Below, piece after piece: positions 11,801 through 23,800 of a DNA stretch of 64,000 nucleotides. Position numbers and translations under genes: made by a program. The notes below the pieces were generated by a model. That model was not told where the DNA came from, ran no database searches, and saw nothing but the letters and a program-made list of their open reading frames with translations. The stretch is from Todiramphus chloris collaris (Eukaryota > Chordata > Aves > Coraciiformes > Alcedinidae), in the NCBI GenBank assembly GCA_025345505.1, contig JANVCC010000261.1, positions 1,537,486 through 1,601,485 on the forward strand, in the 5' to 3' direction. Positions within the stretch are counted from its first letter, which is position 1. Each line of letters begins with the position of its first letter.

Positions 11801-14800
11801 TCTAAAGATCTGGAGTCCAGTGACTAGCATGGTACCCCAGGATTCAGTACAGGTCTGAACCTGTTGAACATCATCACTAGTGAACTGGAAGATGGGGCAG
11901 AGTGGACCTTCAGCAAGTTTGCTGGTGATGGAAAACTAGGAGGAGTGGCTGACACACCAGAGGATTGTGCTACTATCTGGAGGCACCTCGACAGGCTGCA
12001 GAAACAGGCTGACAGGAACCTCATGAGGTTCAAGAAGTCCTACACCTGAGGAGAAATAACCCCATATGCTGGAGGGTGGCCAAGCTGCAAGGTAGCTTTG
12101 CAGAAAAAGACCTGGGGATCCTAGCAGGCACCGAGCTGAACAAGAGCCAGCAGTGTGCTTTTGTGGCAAAGGCTGAGACACAGCAGGTTCCCTCTGAACA
12201 GCAGGAAACCCTTTTTTACCATGAGGGTGACCAAGCAGTGGCACAGCTTACCCAGAGAGGTTGTGGAGTCTCCCACCTTGGAGACAGTCAAAAGTCATCT
12301 AGACACGATTCTGGGTAAACGGCTCTACATGGCTGTGACTGGGCACAGGGGTTGGACCTGAGGACCTCCAGGGGCCCCTTCCAACCTCACCCACTTGGAT
12401 GCTGTGATTTGTTTTTTACTACACTGACTAGAGAAGAGGCCTAGATGCCTAGCTTAGGCTAGATGTTTGTCAGATGAACTTAAGTGAAAGGGATTGCATG
12501 GAGCCTGTGCTGGATAGAAAATAAGAGACGATTACAACCTTAAACAGAATCTTTTTGGATCTTTTCAGCAACTTGGTCTGATGAAGTCAAGTGAGAGAAA
12601 ACATTTAAAATAAGATAAATGCAGAATCATAACTCATCCCTGCAGTTACAAGGCTGGCTTAGAAGTCATATTTGGATAAATAATAGGTCTGAATTTCTTT
12701 TTATTTCCCTTCTGCATCACAAACTTGCAGTCTCCTAATATTTTCAGGCTTTTTTTTTTTTCACCAATCACAGAAGATGAAAAACTGTTTCCTATTTTAA
12801 TGAAATCCAAAATTCACATAGTATCATCTTTTCTTCTAAAATAAACCTGCCCAGATACTGTAAGGCTCACTACCGAATAGTAATGAGTAGCAACCCTGAC
12901 ACAAGAATGTAGAACATAGAATCACAGCATGGAAGGGGCTGGAAGGGACCTCTGGAGACCATCAAGTCCGACCCCCTGCCCGAGCAGGGTCACCCAGGGC
13001 AGCCCACACAGGAACAGATCCAGGGGGGCTGGAAAGGCTCCAGAGAAGGAGACTCCACAGCCTCTCTGGGCAGCCTGGGCCAGGCTCTGGCACTCTCACA
13101 GGGAAGGAGTTTCTCCTCATGTTGAGGTGGAACTTCCTGTGTTCCAGTTTGTGACCATTGCCCCTCATCCTATCCCAGGGCAGCACTGACAAGAGCCTGG
13201 CCCCTTCTCCTTGCCCCCCACCCTGCAGAGATTTGTAACCATTCCTAAGATCCCCTCTCAGGCTTCTCTTCTCCAGGCTGAACAGCCCCAGGGCTCTCAG
13301 CCTTTCCTCATCAGAGAGATCTTCCAGCCCCTTCAGCATCTTTGTAGCCTCTGTTGGACTCTCTCTGGTATTTCCCTGTCCCTGTTGAACTGGGGAGCCC
13401 AGAACTGAACACAACACTCCAGATGTGGTCTCACCAGTGCAGAGTAGAGGGGGAGGAGACCCTCCCTGGACCTGCTGGCCACACTCTGCTTTATGCCCCC
13501 CAGGAGACCATTGGCCTTCCTGGCCACAGGGGCCCATTGCTGTCCCATGGAGAACTTATTGTCCACCAGGACACCAAGGTCCTTCTCTGTGGAGCTGCTT
13601 TCCAGCAGGGTCAAACCCTAACTTGTGCTGGTGCAGGGGTTATCCTCCCCAAGTGTAACACTCTACACTTGCCCTTGTCACACAAGACCTGCCCTCTCTG
13701 TCGGGCCAGCAGTCAGCCTACCCCAGCATTCACTCTCCAACAGTGGCAGCAGGAGATGCTACTCTAGGAATGTGCAAAAGCCAGATCCCTGTCTGCTGTC
13801 CATCCTCATCCTCCCCTAGCATCCCCAGTCACTGGATCATAATGTTAGAGAGCACATCCCTCTGTTCTATTGAATATGTTATTCTGGATCTGAATTTACC
13901 CAAAACGTTCTTGGAAGAGCTGATTCTGTCTGCTTCTGCAAGTGCCCTTTGGCCACAGATTCCAGGAGTACAATCCCTGTATAAACTGCTGGTTTCCATC
14001 AGGAAAACAGTTCTGCCATCAGCCTACTCACCACTTTCCTGATAGTCCTGTAGTGACATCATATTTTTACATCCTCCTCCTGTTACTGAGTTTGTTTCTT
14101 TCGTTGCAGTAAAAAAATTGACAAACAAACTTCCAGATCTGTTCAGCAAGATCGAGAGTATCAACCAGCAGCTGATGCCAATGAGCAACATCTCTGAGAA
14201 CGTAAATCGCATCAGAGAGCTGATTCAACAGGCAAGAGATGCTGCAAACAAGGTCTGTCCTGAACCTTGCAATCACACTTGACCTCAGTGCTTTGGACAC
14301 TGTCGTGGTTTAAGCCCAGCTGGCAGCTGGGCACCAAGAAGCTGCTCATTCTCTGCCCCCTAAACCCCTGCCCTGGTGGGATGGGAGGGAGGATCGGGAG
14401 AAAAAGGCAAAAGCCTGTGGGGTTTGCCTAAGGAGAGGTTAACACAACACAAAGAGAGAAGAAGCAACAGTAATCACAATAATATTAATGAAATAATATA
14501 GTGACATAAAAGGCAGCACTTGCCACCTGCCTAGCCCTAGCTGCTGTGTAAAACATCCCCTTGCTCTTCCCTGCCCAGCCCTGCCCTCGTACAGCTGGCA
14601 CCATGGGTTGGTTCAGTTGGCTCTCCTGGCTGTGGTGCTTCCCAGCTTCTGATGAAAATGACCCCTAGCCCAGCTGCACCCAGCACAGACACACAGCAGT
14701 ACTTTGGATCCTTTCTCCAAGTTGTTTTGTTAAAATATATGTGAACCACCAGATATAAATTCAATTCAGCAGCACCACCCAGCTCGTAAAGTAACTGTGA

Positions 14801-17800
14801 TGATGGGAAGCATAGTAATTTGTGCATCAAAATGAGTGGATGCAGTAGCATCCTGCTCCATCCTCCTCTCCTAGAGTTCTTTTTTCCAAGTAATCTGTGT
14901 AATACTTGTTTGTACAAGTCCCTTCTCTTCCAAGGTACGTTGTGTTGGTTTTGGCAGCAGGAACAGAGTCACCCCTGCAGCTTAGGGGCTGGCTCTACCA
15001 GAAAAGTTGTGTAGCCCTGTGCTCTCCTGTCTCCAGCTGCCCCACCACCTTAGGAGTCAGCTGCTAGCATGTTATTGCAATGTCCTTTTGACATATAAGG
15101 AACTGCTGTGGTTGCTCAAGGGATAGCTTGGGCTCAGGTCCCTGAGAAACATCCCTGAGGTCATCACAAATAACAGAAGTTGTAATGACTAAGAGGAACC
15201 TGTGACCATGGTGTAAATGGCTGTGCTAGGATGTGCCTTGATTAATATCAGAAGTGCATCATGATTTCCAATGGACAGTTAAGTCCAGCTAAGTGAAGCA
15301 TCAGGGGATATATGTAGAATCTAAATAATTCACATGCTTGCTCTTTAGAGCTGCAGGGCACATCATTCCCTGTCTGTGTATGAAAGGTAACAGTTCCTTG
15401 ACAAAGGCATGGTAAGAGGTGATTGATTGGCTTTTGGAATTAGAAAAGGTGCTGTGATAAATATTGATAATACAGAATACTGTATTTTCCAGTCTGTTTC
15501 TCAGGTGTATTGGTTGGGAGGCTCAGAGTCCAAATCTGTAGTAACCAAGGGCTATCATATGGCCAGGATATGTAATAGGTTATGTTGCAATCAAACACAC
15601 TAAGTAGGAGTAGCAATAGATAATTGGAATGTCCTGAATTTTGTTGTTGTTAACAGGTGGCTATTCCCATGAGGTTCAATGGCAGCTCTGGTGTAGAGGT
15701 TCGGCCTCCAAGCAACCTGGAAGATCTGAAAGGCTACACTTCACTTTCTTTCTTTCTCCAAAGACCTCGGAGCAGATCAGACATCCCCCGGAGCACATCC
15801 AATAAGTTTGTACTGTACCTGGGTGATAAAGATGTAGGTATATTTTGAGATTTAAGCTGATTTTTAGAACAGACAACACGCTTTGAGAAATGGTTGTGAG
15901 ATGTTTTGGTGGTTTTTTTTGACTGAAGTTTATAGCTACTGCTGGCTCATGTCTTTGTAACTGCCATTATCAGGTGGCAGAAGAGTTTTGTGAAGAATAG
16001 TTCATCCCTCCACCAGCAAAGTAACTTCCTGGGTGACTGACTGCTTTGCCCTTTGATGCTTTGCTGTTTTGCTCCTCTGGGAGGTATTGCCCAGTCATGG
16101 ACACCACCAGACAGTCTGGTCAGTCTGGTCAGGTTCTGCAGCAGTCAGCACAAGCTTGGCTCAGCTCCTGCCTCAGAGCTTTGCGTTTTTTCACAATATA
16201 AGTCTGGGGGGCATAAAGCAGAGTGTGGCCAGCGGGTCCAGGGAGGGTCTCCTCCCCCTCTACTCTGCACTGGTGAGACCACATCTGGAGTGTTGTGTTC
16301 AGTTCTGGGCTCCCCAGTTCAACAGGGACAGGGAAATACCAGAGAGAGTCCAAGGGAGGCTACGAGGATGATGAAGGGACTGGAAGATCTCTCTGGTGAG
16401 GAAAGGCTGAGAGCCCTGGGGCTGTTCAGCCTGGAGAAGAGAAGCCTGAGAGGGGATCTTAGGAATGGTTACAAATCTCTGCAGGGTGGGGGGCAAGGAG
16501 AAGGGGCCAGGCTCTTGTCAGTGCTGCCCTGGGATAGGATGAGAGGCAATGGTCACAAACTGGAACACAGGAAGTTCTTCTTCAACATGAGGAGAAACTT
16601 CTTCCCTGTGAGAGTGCCAGAGCCTGGCCCAGGCTGCCCAGAGAGGCTGTGGAGTCTCCTGCTCTGGAGCCTTTCCAGCCCCCCTGGCTCTGTTCCTGTG
16701 TGGGCTGCCCTGGGTGCCCCTGCTGGGGCAGGGGGGTTGGACTCGATGGTCTCCAGAGGTCCCCTCCAGCCCCTGCCATGCTGTGATTCTGTGATAAGTC
16801 GCTGTGAGTTTCTCTGCTGGTTAAAAAAAAAAAAATTGATCGTTTCAGTTTTAAAATTAAGTTCTTCCACTCTTAATTTCTTTCTCTTCTGATTATGCAG
16901 AATAATACAGACCTGTTTGTGCATTCAGGCTTGCTCAAGCACCATCAAACATTTTAGCATTTCCTGCATGTAGTCCCTAACTATGTATTTTTAAGTCTTG
17001 CTTCTGACAGCAGCTGTATCTGTCGTGAGTCTGGTGCATGCACAGAAAGCAGTTTAAAGGTAGTTGTTCAACACTGGATTTCACTTTATCCCCTGACTAC
17101 CTGGCCAGGGTATATGTTGGCAGCATTTTAATTGTTACTTCTGAAATATGGTATCTTGGAGAAGTGAAATGTGAGTTGTTTGGGAAAATGACTGCTTCCA
17201 GTCACCTCAGCAGGAACCCCTGTCCTTGACTGAGTGTTACTCCAAACCCCATCTTTTATTTCACAGACATTGAGTCTCGTTTTTAGTAAAGGTGTCACGT
17301 TTTCTTGGCTGTAGCTGGGAGATCTTACAAATGTGAAGATTATTTTAGCTGCTATTGTTGCAAAAATAAAAAGCCACACATGGCTTCAGTTAATTTCTAA
17401 CCATGTTCACTGAATCAGTGCAACACATTAGTCACTGAATCAGTGCAAGATACAAGATTACCATATTTTTCTTCCCAAAACTGATAAACTCAGTAACAAT
17501 TCTCATCATTAGGTGGGTGGATTTCTTATGATTCATGCACAGTATGATGATGTCTCTGAGGAAGCGCTGCTGTATTTCACCTTCATTAACATTAATGATT
17601 TATTAATGATTATTTGCTTTGCTATTCTTAGGCTTCCAAGGACTATATTGGTCTGGCTGTGAAAGATGGTCACCTCACTTGTGTCTGTAACCTGGGAGAT
17701 GGTGCTGTAGAAATAAACGTGGAGCTGTCTGTGACTGAAAGTGAAACGAAGGAAGCCATTATGGATCAAGTTAATTTTGAAAGGTATGAGATCCATAGGG

Positions 17801-20800
17801 CATAACAGTCTTTTCCAGAACCTGGTAAGAACATCTTTTATCAGTGTGATGTGATATGTTGCCCATTTGTCTTGGTTTTAGGATTTACCAGTACGTGAAG
17901 CTGAATTACATCAGAGCAGCAACATCAGCTTCTCCAGAGCACGAAGGCCCTTTGACTGCAAACACTGGAAGCAGTGACATTCTCCTCAATCTTGATCCCA
18001 GCACTGTTGTTTTTTATGTTGGAGGATACCCACCAGATTTTAGGGTACAAAACGTTGTTTAAAGAGATTTCCATGTAAATCTTTCTGTTCTTAAAAGTAA
18101 AGATTGGAACTAGCAGTCTTTTAAAGGCTGTGTAAAATGTCAGAAGGAGCAGGTGGGGTGCAAGGAGGTGATACTTCCTGCAGAAGCTGCCTGGCTGGCA
18201 GTACGCTAAAACTCAGAAGGGAGCACGATGGATCTCCTCTGCTGAGGACAGCATGAAACCTCTCCAGCCCTACTACTCTAAATCCATCCATCTGCCTCTG
18301 CTTAAAGCTGTGCTGCAGTACTCCTAGGGTGGCATCAGATGGTTTGGATATTCTATACAAAACCATAATAATTTAATGGTAGTTAGAATGTTATATTCTG
18401 TGTCTTACTAATATTTGGAGTAAGTTTTAGCAGCTACACATCAAGGTAAAATGTTGTTGGCTGCTATTCATGGCACGTTGTTGATGCTGCTCTCTTGCAG
18501 CCTCCAAGCAAGCTGGACTATCCTCCTTATGAAGGCTGCATTGAATTGGACAACCTAAACCAGCGTACCATCAGCCTCTACAACTTCAGGAAGACATTTA
18601 ACCTCAATACCACTGAGGTGCAGCCCTGCAGAAGGTACAATACAAACACAGAAGTGTATCACAGCTCTGTGATCTCGTCTTTAGGAATTCTTGTCTTTTT
18701 ACATCCAGAAGAATAACCACTGTGGCTGAACTGGTGATTTTTGGCTTTTTCTAACTCTTGGACATGAATTCATTTCTTAGAGAAAATCCTCTTTATTAGA
18801 GTGATTCCCATCTACAGCAATCTCAGTCTGCTGGCCAACGATTTAAATGCTATAATAGCCAGGCACCATTCATGGACTGATTTATCCAGTTCCTTTATAA
18901 AGTAAATATTACATGAAGTGCAAAAAAGTCACTCACTAATGATTTCTTCTCTAAAGACTGCATGTGAATCCAAAGAAGCCAGTGGATAGCGCTCTCTTCA
19001 CTTGGGTTAGATCAGAATTTGGCACTATTGGTGGCCCAGTACCAAATGCTTTAACTTTAAAACTGTTTTTTTTTAAATGATGACAGAAAGTCCATGTGGT
19101 GATGCTGTTTGCTCTCAGGTGTTCACATCTGCAACGCTGAATTCTTCCAGGTATAAAGAAGAGACGGACCAAAGCTACTTTGAAGGCACTGGTTATGCTG
19201 GTGTCACAGTGACAAAATCAAACGCCAACCCCTCGGAACGCTACGAGCAGACAATCCAGACTACTGCAGACGAGGGCATCGTGTTCTTTGCAGCAGATAA
19301 GGTAATTCACAGAATGCTCCTCTCTGCTGCTCCAAGAACGTTTTCAAAACCTTGCTGAGAACATCTTAGGCTTTGTAAAAACTGTAAGGAAATTTCTTTA
19401 AAGTGGGGTTTTTTTATGTCTGTGTGGCAGGTTGGTAGATTCTGCTGTGTGTTTAATGTCAGATGGTTTAGTTTTAGGTAGTCCTGTGAGGAGCAGAGGG
19501 TTGGACTCGATCATTATGGGTGCCCTTCCAACTTGAAATAGTCTCTGGTTCTGTGATGGCAGCTGAATACTCACTGAGGGGAAAAAACTATCATTCCAGG
19601 TAGCTTCTCCATGAGGCCATGCAGAGAATTCAGAACTGGGGGTGGGCAAGGAGGATGTTATTTGAATCAAAGCAATTTTGAAATGTTGAGACCCTCCAAA
19701 AGTGGAAGTGCATTTTCCCCATGTCTAGAGTTGGGTGGTGGCAGAGTAGGGAAGAACTGAGAGTCACATGGTGACTTCTGCCTGTAAACGGGCTGAAACC
19801 AGCAGGGTTGCTGCTTCTCTAACAATATTCTGGGCATGCTTGCAATCACTGTCACAAGTTTTAGATAATTTCTCAGTGCTTTAAAAAGTCAGTGGACGTC
19901 CTGAAATGACAAAAAGTTCTCTAGAGATTTGGAGAATACATCAGGAGCTGATACCAGAGCTGTTTATAACAGGTCAAGGTAATTATGGGTGATCATTATA
20001 AATTTTAGTCTGCTTTGTGTTATCTTTTCCTGCAAAAGCTTTATTGAAGCAACTAGATAGCCTCATTAAAATTGTTCATATGACAGTGACATATATGAAA
20101 TGGGGGCAGTTTGATTGTGTTGGTGCTGTGTTTTTTTTCCACTGCAGGATCAGTTCATCAGCGTGCTCATTAAAGATGGTCATACAGTTTTTAGATACAA
20201 AGTTGGCTCTGAACCTCCAAAAGAAATAAAAGCCAATGCAACTGTAAATGATGGAACATATAAACAAGTATGTCATTTTAAACAATCCAGTGATCATGAT
20301 TTGTAAAAATACACATTAGCTGAAACTAAACAGCTTGTTGTGAAGTTTTTAGTTGTAAAGTTTTTAGTTGTGTCAAGGGGATCAAGCTGTTGGGGATTAG
20401 TTTGGACTTAGGGAAATGAATCTTTCCACCGTCACGCTTTCCTGTGAATAAGTTTAGTTTTAACAGGAAAACCACCAAAATAAAAAACTCTTTGACAGAG
20501 GATTGCTTTATATTGAGAGAGCTGTGTACACTGTAATTGCTAACATCATTTTAATACTTCGATTACTATTTTCACCATCAAAGGGATTGCTTCTTCTCTT
20601 TACAGAGATTACTTTTTGTTGCATGTCTCCTTAGCTTCAGTCCAGCTGTTTTGTAGCACTACTAGAGTGAAATCCTGAAGACACACTTAAAACCTTTGGT
20701 TGTCATGTTGATCCATTCTCCCTTTCTCCTTTACTACATCTCCAACTAAATAGTGGAGGTCACCAGGTCTGCTGTACTGAGTCTGGATGCCACACTGGGT

Positions 20801-23800
20801 CAGGATGGCTACCTAGTCTTTGTCAAGATGACTGACCTAGTCTTCAGGGCCAGCTGCCCCTGAATCTTCAACTGCAAATAGAAGGCAATATCTGAATCTT
20901 ATCAGTATTATTAGGCCAATCTTTCTGAGGGAAATAATTCATCTTGTATTGGGATAGTAGAGTATTTTCCTTCAGCATTTACTTTGGCTAAATGCCCACC
21001 TTTTGCAAAATACCTTTGAACTACTGCAGTTATTCTGGATTAAAGGCAAGAGGAAGGAAAAAAACCTGACCGTGTGTCCTGCTCCGTGGGAGTAGTCTTA
21101 ATCTGCTAAATGATTTTTGTTTCCACTGACTGAAGTAATTCTCCTTATTCGCTTATTTCAGATTTACTTGTTGCTTGCCCAAAAGACTGCTCATGTCAGT
21201 TTTGGTATTAAAGCCAACATAAATGACTTCAGTTTCACCAAGTACTATCTGGGTGGAATTCCGCCTTCTCTACGTGAACGGTAACTAGCAAAAGACTCTA
21301 ATGTAGAGGCTCTGTCTGGAAACTCCATCTAAACTTTCCTTAGGCAATTCCTTTCACGCTCTGTATCAATTATCTTCTGTGCTATGAAAATAAGCAGTGT
21401 ATGATGCATGATCATGAGCTGTGATTATTTGTTGGGACCTTTGTTGTAGCGCACCCTGAAGACTGGGTTAGATCAGCGTGAAACATGCGTGTGAGAGAAA
21501 GATGTGCTCTTGTTCTGCTTTTCTGTTTCTTCTACTGTCAGCATTTATGGGCTACTGTACTGCTGAAATACCAGGCTACTGAACTCTTTTTCCTTCCCCT
21601 CCCTGAAACCAGATTTAATATATCCACACCTCCGTTCCGGGGCTGCATGAAGAACGTGAAAAACCCAAACACTGCTGTTATTTTTGATGAGACCTTTGGT
21701 GTCAGCAAGAAGTGTTCAGATGACTGGAAGGTAACTAACACACTTCCTTAAAGATTTCTGATGGAGTTCAGATGGTTTGTCTATAGTTTCTGGACCATTA
21801 TGTTTTCCTTAGGTAAAAAAAAAGGATATTTGATTAACCTGTGATGGTAAGAAAAGAACCTGACCTTTGTATAAAGATATAGAAGATATTTTTATATATA
21901 TATATATAGGTATAATAAGTATATATAAAAAGATATAAAGAAGATTCCAGCCCTACTGTGGTAGCTTGCTCCAGTACATAGTCCACCCTCTTAATTAATA
22001 CTGTATACAATTAAGAATTCCTATTTACCATGTAAATCTGTTGGCTTCCATTTGCTCTTACTGATGAGGCCAGAACACTTTGCTATTTAATACTGCTCAG
22101 GATCTTTCCTCTCACCACAGTGTTTGTGTTTCCTAATTAAAGGACCTCTCAACCTTTTTTCTTGAAAGAGCTGAGCAGACTCCACTTCCTCTGAAGTCTC
22201 TCATTGCATCGCTGTCGCTCCACTCGTCTGACTGTTTTACAGTTATTTTCTGTGCACTTTGGGGTGTGCCATGTGCTTTTTACGATGGGTTCAATGTGAC
22301 AATGTGTGTGGAGAGAGTAGAACTACCCTTACTGCTACTTACACGGCTGTGTGACCCGATTTGCCCTTTTCACTATGGCATGTACCAAAATTTTTGTGCT
22401 CCTTTGCCTTCCCTTTGTGGCATCTGAACCTTTCAGAGAGATTTCTTTGTAGGCCGTTTCCCTGTGGGGAGCATCTGACCTTCATTCTCTGTATCTGTGT
22501 AACTTCTCAGGTATTAAAACGTGGTTTGTCTTGTTTGGGTTTTTCTTTTTCCAAAAAGACTGGGTTACACTCAGCAAGCCCCATCTCCCTTTAGAGTTTC
22601 TCAGCTCATAGTTAGTGCTGGTGAAACCAATTCAGTTGGTTTCTCCTGTACTGAAATGCCTGTAGCTCTAGTTTGCCTTGTGCTGCTTGGGTTTGACGGA
22701 GGTCGGTCACTTAGGGGAGTAGGGCAGTTATTGAATGTTGCCATTTCTTGTGATTAAAAGGAAAGTCATTGAAAGCGTTATTATCTCTCAGCTCCTCAGA
22801 TCTGCAGCTTTCTCCAAGGAGGGAACACTGAGCCTGAGTGCAGAGGGGTTCCCATTTCCCAAGAATTTCCAAGTTGGCTTTGGCTTTCAGACCATGACAT
22901 CGACTGGAACACTCTTAAATTATGGTCTATGGGTATGAAACATATTCAACTTAAAATATGTGCTTGGTTTTATTCCTGGATCAGTCATGTTTTTTGGTGA
23001 CTGTCAGTTTGGGGTCAGTTTGTGTCATAAGTCTCATGTAGATTCCTGTATACTAAAGTAAGAAATGGCTGTTATAATCATCTTTTGAGCATGGCATCTT
23101 GCGCAGCATAGGCCAAAGAAAACCATCCTGGGAATTTCTTCACTCAACCAGCAAGCAGTTTGACAAGTAACCAGGCTTTAAACTTGAGCCTTCTGCAGAG
23201 GAGCTTGGACACCATAACACCACTGTCCCAGGAAGAGAACTGTTGCCTACTACCATTGGCTGGAAATTTTCTCAGGAAAAACTGGCATTCTACCCATGCA
23301 GAAATGTTACTCCAGTGCAGAGCAAAGGGGTTAATCCTGGCTGTGTTCCCTCAAAAAGCAGGGCTGTTCAAGCAGAACCCCATTCTTGCTGGCTGGAGGA
23401 GTTACGCAGTGGATGCACATCAGGCATTTGAGAAGTGGAGAATAAATCCTCTGCTTTTTGTAAAACTAGTTTAAACAAGTATTTCAAATAACTGATTTAT
23501 AGCAAGGAGAACTAAAGGCACTTGTGTTGACATGAGCATTTTGTGGGATTCTTTTATAGCCTAATAGTTTTACCATTTTTCTGAGACCTGGCTCTGTGAT
23601 TGGAAGGATCGGAGAGCTGGAAATCAAACTGGACAAGAAATATGAAGATGGCTCAATGCATTATGTGACAGTAATGAAAACAGACAACAAGTGAGTCCAG
23701 TCTTTTATCTGATTCTTTTATGCTGCAGTTGGAGAAAGAAGATTAAAATGTCCTGGTTTGAGCTAGAACAGGACCTTGACAGGTACCTTGGCAGCTAAAA

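Larger units (their letters stand above)
18635..23559. other. LAMA3 LG1-LG3 introns, mostly plain
   Basis: Introns between window exons 17 and 23. The stretches over 300 bases (18635-19150, 19302-20147, 20268-21161, 21281-21612, 21731-22791 and 22933-23559) hold only one CR1 tail and a TA microsatellite. Confidence 0.55.

Noticed and set aside
12962-13537. 191-codon minus-strand open frame
   Set aside because: Same CR1 sequence in the opposite orientation; explained by the LINE copy.
14936-15060. Second LTR start (tgtgttggttttggcagcag) just after the solo LTR
   Set aside because: Only weak resemblance at the first 20 bases, no matching end or duplication.
16053-16892. 279-codon open frame
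   Set aside because: It runs through a 5'-truncated CR1 copy and its 3' UTR. Not a host gene, and the LINE piece is incomplete.
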